Of a stretch of 17,913 nt of DNA, positions 13,190 to 17,913 are shown piece by piece (the first letter of the stretch is position 1; the number at the start of each line of letters is the position of its first letter). The notes under the pieces were generated by a model. That model saw only the letters and a program-made list of their open reading frames with translations, was not told where the DNA came from and ran no database searches. The translations under genes were made by a program, and so were the position numbers. This stretch comes from Candidatus Poseidoniales archaeon (lineage in GTDB: Archaea > Thermoplasmatota > Poseidoniia > Poseidoniales > Poseidoniaceae): positions 1 to 17,913 of the forward strand of contig QXYA01000070.1 of NCBI GenBank assembly GCA_009887135.1. Reading direction: 5' to 3'.

Positions 13190-15904
13190 CTATTCTTCAG
13201 ACGTACTTACGTCATCGATAGGAACTTCCATGACAAGTGGTTGAACCATCGGTTGAGGAACTGCAGGCATTGTCTTGGGTGCAGATTGTGGCTTTATTGG
13301 CTTGAATGTCATGAAACCAGCAACGATTGCAAGAAGCAAAGCAAGAACGATAAGAATCTGATTTATTCCGAACGAGGACGATTCTTCTCCACTCGAAGCA
13401 TCATTGTTTACAACGATTTTACAGCCATCTGAATCAACTTCATCACCAGCAACCGTGACAGGACAAAGATCGTTCGCATTGAGAACACCATCTGAATCGG
13501 AGTCTGCTTGTTGAGCAGAGCAACCGTCACCATCAACGATGGTACTCAGGGGTGTTCGCTCACACAAGTCCACTTCATTGAGGACACCATCAGCGTCATC
13601 ATCGAGATCTTCTACACCATCGACGCATCCGTCTCCATCTGCATCTTGTGAAGGTAATACGGGGCCAATTAAGCCGCGTGGGCAGAGGTCGAAAATATCC
13701 TCAAATCCATCATTATCATCGTCAGCATCTTCTCCATCATCATGGCATCCATCTTGATCCCAATCGAGATCACGATCTGAGGAATTCCATCCGATGACAC
13801 CTTTTGGACATTGGTCAATTGGTGTTGAACTCATCATATCCAAAACACCATCATTGTCATCATCAAAGTCGTTGAGACTGTCAAGACAACCATCTCGGTC
13901 CCAATCGTTGAACACTTCTGAATTCCAAGAATCAAGATCTCTCGGACATTGGTCATTGGTGTTTTCAATTCCATCTCCATCTTCATCAGAATCACATGGA
14001 TCCCCGAAATTATCATTGTCAAGATTCTCTTGACCTTCATTGATGATGGTTGGACAATTGTCCATTTGATCGACTAAACCGTCACCATCGGAATCAAAGT
14101 CGGAACATCCGTCGCCTTCAACATCAGTCTGTGGGGTTGAAATCCATCCGATTGGACCTTTCTGACATGAATCGAGATGGTCGAATACAGTATCGTTGTC
14201 ATCATCAAAGTCTTCATCTGAATCACGGCATCCATCGCTATCGTGGTCCGTCCATTGCGTACTCGACCAACCCATCTGGCCTCGAGAACAACCATCAAGA
14301 TCATCTGCGATACCATCGTTATCGTCGTCTGGATCACATTCATTCCCGAGTTCATCGGCATCAAAATTGAGTTGCAATGAATTTTCAACCCTTGGACAAT
14401 TATCGACTCCATCGAGAACACCATCGCCATCAATATCGGTTTCATAGTACCATACGCCACCATCATACCAGCCTACTGAAGTGATATTATGCGAACCAAA
14501 AGACCCTGAATCCTCGTATGAAAAGGCAACAAGTGAGCCTCCTTCGGAAGAAGGATGAATTTCATACACATCATCTTGGCCTGTGCTTCCACCAACCAAG
14601 GCCCATTCCCACGTACCTGTTGTATCTCTTTCTGCAAGGAAAATATCTGTTCCATAGTAACTCGTATCTTGATCGTAATCAGTAAGCACTTCTGTGCCAA
14701 GTGTAAATCCATATGTCATAACGCCTGCGAAAATGGATGATCCTGATGAAGTTCGATATGCAGCATTGAATGAATCATAACCGATACCGCCTTCAGTAGT
14801 CAGGCCATTCCAGAACCCAAGAGAATCGAGTATTGCGATGTAACCGTCAACCCATTGTGGGCTTCCAGTGTAATCATTTCCAAAGGATGCATTTCCTTCG
14901 AAGCTTCCAAACACCTGAATGGATTGATCAGCACCAGAGATACAGCCATAGGTTCGATCATCGTTTTCGCCACCAGCGTGTTGAAGCCATTGCCAATCAT
15001 TCGCGTCGTACTTAGCAACAACGATGTCACTTCCTCCAGCAGATTCAATCGAACCAGATTCTTCAAAAGAGATTTCTCCTACAAAGGTCAACGCGATGAA
15101 TGTTTCTCCATTCGAATTTTGACAAAAGCCACCGAATGAGTCTATGCCTAAGTCAGACATTGCAGTATGGCCTGATTCTAGAATCCCATTTTCATCAAAC
15201 ATCATCAAAGCAATACCTGGTTCAGAAGAGCCTAGGAAGATTGTTCCATTTACATCGAGCATATCACGGAAGAGGACACTAACATGGATGGTATCGTACA
15301 AATCAACATACAAATCGGTCAAAAAGAGATCTTGGCTGTTCCCAATCGATATTGCCCATATCCAGCCCAAATCCATATCGTATCGAGCAAGGAATGCATT
15401 GCCTTCGTCAGAATTCTCTTCTTTATCGAGAACTGGTAATTCACCAAGAGTCATTTGGCATGCAAGGCCTGCACTACCCAAACAATAGCTCCCTCCAACA
15501 ATGATATCTCCATCGCTAAGCATTGCAATCGAGTCTACTTGGTCAACGCCAGAACTTCCAAACGAGGTACTGAAATACCATTCATTGGATTCATTTGAGA
15601 ACGCTAGAAAACCATCCTTATCGTTGCAGATACCAGTTTCACAAAACTGACTTGAATCATGACCATTTTCTCCAATCAGAATGGATGAAACAAACGTACC
15701 GCCTACGGCAACTGAATTATTGGCTAGAGGTACGATGTCCGTAATCCAATCTTCACTAAAACCTCCAACCGACATAACCCAGCCCAATGTTGCATTGCCT
15801 TCTTCTGTGGAAGAGACGATTTCCATCTCCTGCAATTCAAGAGGCTGTGGCACGAAAACAGTTGCTAAAACAAGTATCATTAGAACAGAAACCGGTCGAT
15901 ACAT
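13190..15904 (-). CDS. Second membrane-anchored surface protein: seven W-x-W/GG propeller repeats on a calcium-repeat stalk
   Basis: Predicted exported surface protein of 904 residues. ATG 15904 is chosen because a signal peptide follows at once (YRPVSVLMILVLATVFVPQP). The longer reading from 16042 would put 46 non-signal residues first and overlap the divergent gene. Residues 40-475 hold seven propeller-like repeats with a W-x-W-x(4)-GG or related start near residues 42, 109, 181, 236, 304, 365 and 432, each followed by a strand ending in GGxF or similar. This resembles SBBP/delta-60-type beta-propellers rather than WD40. Residues 490-828 are Asp/Cys-rich calcium repeats. Residues 845-867 are a transmembrane helix, followed by KPIK and a short proline-rich tail of 37 residues. 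Its ligand is unknown. No clear TATA box is seen in the 64-bp divergent gap (15905-15968). Confidence 0.83.
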   Translation of the reverse strand: MYRPVSVLMILVLATVFVPQPLELQEMEIVSSTEEGNATLGWVMSVGGFSEDWITDIVPLANNSVAVGGTFVSSILIGENGHDSSQFCETGICNDKDGFLAFSNESNEWYFSTSFGSSGVDQVDSIAMLSDGDIIVGGSYCLGSAGLACQMTLGELPVLDKEENSDEGNAFLARYDMDLGWIWAISIGNSQDLFLTDLYVDLYDTIHVSVLFRDMLDVNGTIFLGSSEPGIALMMFDENGILESGHTAMSDLGIDSFGGFCQNSNGETFIALTFVGEISFEESGSIESAGGSDIVVAKYDANDWQWLQHAGGENDDRTYGCISGADQSIQVFGSFEGNASFGNDYTGSPQWVDGYIAILDSLGFWNGLTTEGGIGYDSFNAAYRTSSGSSIFAGVMTYGFTLGTEVLTDYDQDTSYYGTDIFLAERDTTGTWEWALVGGSTGQDDVYEIHPSSEGGSLVAFSYEDSGSFGSHNITSVGWYDGGVWYYETDIDGDGVLDGVDNCPRVENSLQLNFDADELGNECDPDDDNDGIADDLDGCSRGQMGWSSTQWTDHDSDGCRDSDEDFDDDNDTVFDHLDSCQKGPIGWISTPQTDVEGDGCSDFDSDGDGLVDQMDNCPTIINEGQENLDNDNFGDPCDSDEDGDGIENTNDQCPRDLDSWNSEVFNDWDRDGCLDSLNDFDDDNDGVLDMMSSTPIDQCPKGVIGWNSSDRDLDWDQDGCHDDGEDADDDNDGFEDIFDLCPRGLIGPVLPSQDADGDGCVDGVEDLDDDADGVLNEVDLCERTPLSTIVDGDGCSAQQADSDSDGVLNANDLCPVTVAGDEVDSDGCKIVVNNDASSGEESSSFGINQILIVLALLLAIVAGFMTFKPIKPQSAPKTMPAVPQPMVQPLVMEVPIDDVSTSEE
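13421..14437 (-). repeat. Protein-level calcium-binding Asp/Cys repeats of the second surface protein
   Basis: Thrombospondin-type-3-like units recur at roughly 36-45 residues. Each has a DxCPxG-type start, often followed by xxGW, then DxDxDGCxD and a DDDNDG segment. The unit differs from the DAFP/QW unit of the first surface protein, so the two stalks are not simple copies of each other. One cysteine before and one inside each DGC segment suggest a disulfide per unit. Confidence 0.8.
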
Positions 15905-15968
15905 GACTCTCTGAGACACTGCCACTTCATCAATTTGTTGCGACTTTGGTTCAACAAAAAACAACGAT

Positions 15969-17051
15969 GTGTTCAAGGACGGTCGGCGTTCGTTCCCACA
16001 TATGACACAACGTCGCGGCAACAATCGACGAGGTGGAGACAAGCGCCAACAGAAGAAGCGACGCTACGGTGGGCCAAGAAAGGCGAATCTTATCGAGCAA
16101 TCTGCTAAAGATATTGAAACATTCAGAACCAAGGCCAACAAACGCTTTGATTACGAATTTATGGGCGTTCAACCAATTGGATTTCCAGATGAAATGGAAG
16201 AGCCTAAGTCATTCAAATTTGAATGGAAATGCAATCCAGTAAACCTTGCCGATGAAGAGCGAATGGCAAATTATGTCGTTCGAAAAGGTGAATTCGGTTG
16301 GGTGGACGACGACCGTGTGGATGAAATCGCAGCGTTTGGAAAGTCAACCTCAATCGCAGTTGAACAAGCACTCTCTCTAAGATCGGCTCTACTCCAACAA
16401 AAGACAGTGTATGGACATCATAGCATGAAGCGAAAAAGTACACAGATGCTTCGAGATTACAAACAAGGAACGAGTGTTGTCGAACTCTCTAAGAAATACG
16501 ACTTCCCTCCAATGAACATATTCCGAGCAATCCTTGCTGAGAAAGGATGGTCGAAAACGAAGATCAAGGAATCGTTCAAAGCACCTTCACGGTTTTCAGA
16601 ACGAGAGCGTTCTGAATTTGAAAGTGCAGAAGAAGCAGACCGCGTATCAAATGTTGATCAAAGCGAAACCCATCTTCGAGCAGATCTTTTTGAAAACATA
16701 CTCGCAGATTGGTTCGAAGAACAAGGTGTTCAATTGCGTCGACAGCCGGAATTGGTCAAAGAGCAATCTGTTGATCATGGACGACCAAAGGTCACTCCGG
16801 ACATCCTCTTCCTCGACCACGTATCCATTAATGGAGAACCTGTTGCTTGGATTGATGCAAAGCATTTCTATGGTGCAGATGTTGAATTCCAACGTAAGAA
16901 GATGAAGAAACAAATGATGCGATACATCGACGAATGGGGAAGTGGAGCGATTGTATTCCGCCACAGTTTCTCAGAGAATCTCTTCCTTCCGGGCGTTGCT
17001 ATGTTGGATGCAAGCCCATTGGATTTGTCTGAACTCGATGCTCATTCGTGA
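15969..17051 (+). CDS. CDIN1 (C15orf41)-like TPD-motif PD-(D/E)XK nuclease
   Basis: Predicted metal-dependent nuclease of 360 residues, homologous by motif to the TPD family that includes human CDIN1, the protein mutated in congenital dyserythropoietic anaemia type Ib. The eponymous TPD is at 276-278 (VTPDILFLD). It is followed by the second catalytic half-motif IDAK at 295-298 in EPVAWIDAKHFYGAD, together giving the PD-(D/E)XK core. Glu242, in the helix FENILADWF, fits the upstream acidic position. Residues about 150-200 form a helix-turn-helix-like segment (STQMLRDYKQGTSVVELSKKY). The first 40 residues are very basic and low-complexity, probably binding nucleic acid. An alternative start is ATG 16002, which removes 11 residues; no ribosome-binding site decides between them. 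The 3' end overlaps the pantoate kinase by 10 bp, tail to tail. The substrate is not known; a role in DNA repair or structure-specific cleavage is inferred from the fold. Confidence 0.82.
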   Translation: MFKDGRRSFPHMTQRRGNNRRGGDKRQQKKRRYGGPRKANLIEQSAKDIETFRTKANKRFDYEFMGVQPIGFPDEMEEPKSFKFEWKCNPVNLADEERMANYVVRKGEFGWVDDDRVDEIAAFGKSTSIAVEQALSLRSALLQQKTVYGHHSMKRKSTQMLRDYKQGTSVVELSKKYDFPPMNIFRAILAEKGWSKTKIKESFKAPSRFSERERSEFESAEEADRVSNVDQSETHLRADLFENILADWFEEQGVQLRRQPELVKEQSVDHGRPKVTPDILFLDHVSINGEPVAWIDAKHFYGADVEFQRKKMKKQMMRYIDEWGSGAIVFRHSFSENLFLPGVAMLDASPLDLSELDAHS

Positions 17052-17913
17052 TTCATTCTCACTGGAGCAAGGAAGGTTTGCTCCACTCCAAATCCAAGTT
17101 GTTGAAGTTCAGATGCGAGCATACTGAGTGTTTCTTCTGAAAGGGGTTCATTGAGTCTGGCTGGTAAAAGAACACAAGAAGTTCCAAGCATACAGAGACG
17201 AATTCGAATGCTTGCTTGAAGTTGATGCGTCTGAATGATCGAGCGAACCGATTCGAGTAGGTCACGACGCGTTGGTTCTTCAAGCATCTTTGAGGCAGTT
17301 GCAAATGTCTGAGATTCTTGTAACAGTTTTGACCATATCGTTTCATCCCATTTCATTTCTGATAATGTGTTCACTGCCTCATCACCTGCCTTTGTGATTG
17401 TCTTTTTCCAATCAGGATGATCGATGTATTCTGATGTATGTCTCGACCCTTCTGGTTTCCAAATAAGGAGAACTGGGGTTTGAACCCCAAAGCTTCGAGC
17501 ATGACCTGGACTTGGAGGAGAGCCAGGTACTGTTCGTAATTCCACACCACCAACATAGAGGCCAAGGACATCGCCTAAACCGCCTCGATATCTTCGTTCA
17601 ATGTGATGAGAAATACGGAAGTATTGTTCAATCGCGCCTTGATTGGTCATTTCAAAACAAGCAAGAGCTGTTGCGCATAGGCCTGCTGCTGACATACCAA
17701 ATCCTTGACTTACTGGAAGTTCTAATTCAATGGTCAATGAATAATGAACATCCACTGGTAAAAGACGAGCATTTCGTAACTCATCAACAAGATCAACATA
17801 CATTTGTGTTTTACCTTCAAAGGGTTCACCTGATGATGAAATAATAACTTCAGTACGGCCTTTCCCTTTGATTTCGAGAACATCACGTTGCCAACCAGCC
17901 ATTTCTTGACCTT
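17042..17913 (-). CDS. Pantoate kinase (archaeal CoA pathway, GHMP family), N-terminus cut by window edge
   Basis: Likely phosphorylates pantoate to 4-phosphopantoate, the archaeal alternative to pantothenate kinase in coenzyme A synthesis. The frame is open to the right edge. The first visible Met (17902) is probably internal, since the N-terminal APGH-type segment of the family is missing. Counting from that Met, the GHMP ATP-binding loop is PVSQGFGMSAAG at 63-74. GGLGDVLGLYVGGVELRTVPG (about 107-127) matches the pantoate-kinase pattern GLGDVxAQxxGGxVxRxxPG. About 286 residues are visible, so some 30-40 are missing. The stop lies inside the 3' end of the convergent CDIN1-like gene. Another archaeal GHMP small-molecule kinase is the alternative; the GLGDV segment makes pantoate kinase the best call. 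Confidence 0.78.
   Translation of the reverse strand, partial: GQEMAGWQRDVLEIKGKGRTEVIISSSGEPFEGKTQMYVDLVDELRNARLLPVDVHYSLTIELELPVSQGFGMSAAGLCATALACFEMTNQGAIEQYFRISHHIERRYRGGLGDVLGLYVGGVELRTVPGSPPSPGHARSFGVQTPVLLIWKPEGSRHTSEYIDHPDWKKTITKAGDEAVNTLSEMKWDETIWSKLLQESQTFATASKMLEEPTRRDLLESVRSIIQTHQLQASIRIRLCMLGTSCVLLPARLNEPLSEETLSMLASELQQLGFGVEQTFLAPVRMNHE

Noticed and set aside
15905..16042. N-terminal extension of the second surface protein to a start at 16042
   Set aside because: The added 46 residues are not a signal peptide, would bury the real one, and overlap the 5' end of the divergent CDIN1-like gene.
1..17913. CRISPR arrays, insertion sequences, tRNA or rRNA genes, attachment sites
   Set aside because: No direct-repeat/spacer pattern, transposase or integrase, and no cloverleaf-like sequence with a CCA or T-loop GTTCRANNC in the short intergenic gaps. 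The only repeats are protein-level repeats within genes.

Overview
The window looks like a compact chromosomal segment of a planktonic euryarchaeon, most likely Marine Group II (Candidatus Poseidoniales) or a close relative. The archaeal signs are a pantoate kinase of the archaeal CoA route, a CDIN1-type TPD-motif nuclease, a membrane-anchored tandem winged-helix regulator, TATA-like boxes placed about 24 bp before start codons, and large Asp-rich calcium-repeat surface proteins of the kind common in that group. A bacterial-type leucyl-tRNA synthetase sits among them, as expected in a lineage that has taken up bacterial genes. The lineage call is an inference from family recognition, because no 16S rRNA gene or tRNA is present. 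Coding density is very high. No gap between genes exceeds about 110 bp.

Layout. Bases 1-2094 (minus) hold a small predicted winged-helix protein, an acetyltransferase-only GlmU-like protein and a GlmM-type hexosamine mutase that runs off the left edge. Together they look like a UDP-GlcNAc supply operon. A divergent 104-bp intergenic region with an inverted repeat separates them from a thioredoxin (2199-2528, plus). The thioredoxin converges, with no gap, on a MarR-like/STAND ATPase regulator (2529-4097, minus). From 4184, three plus-strand genes follow: a 1156-residue surface protein (signal peptide, seven WD40-like blades, calcium-repeat stalk, membrane anchor); an 861-residue membrane protein with BsuPI-like extracellular domains and two cytoplasmic DNA-binding winged helices; and leuS. 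A second propeller-plus-calcium-stalk surface protein (13190-15904, minus) converges on leuS. The right end has a CDIN1-like nuclease (plus) whose 3' end overlaps a pantoate kinase (minus) that runs off the right edge.

How the parts fit. GlmM and the GlmU-like acyltransferase would perform consecutive steps (GlcN-6-P to GlcN-1-P to GlcNAc-1-P), feeding glycan or glycoprotein synthesis. This is plausible beside genes for large secreted proteins. The most interesting unit is 4184-10294: a predicted lollipop-shaped surface protein followed by a one-component transmembrane transcription regulator. The pair could form a surface-sensing module, but adjacency is the only evidence for a functional link. 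LeuS, pantoate kinase, thioredoxin and the CDIN1-like nuclease are housekeeping functions.
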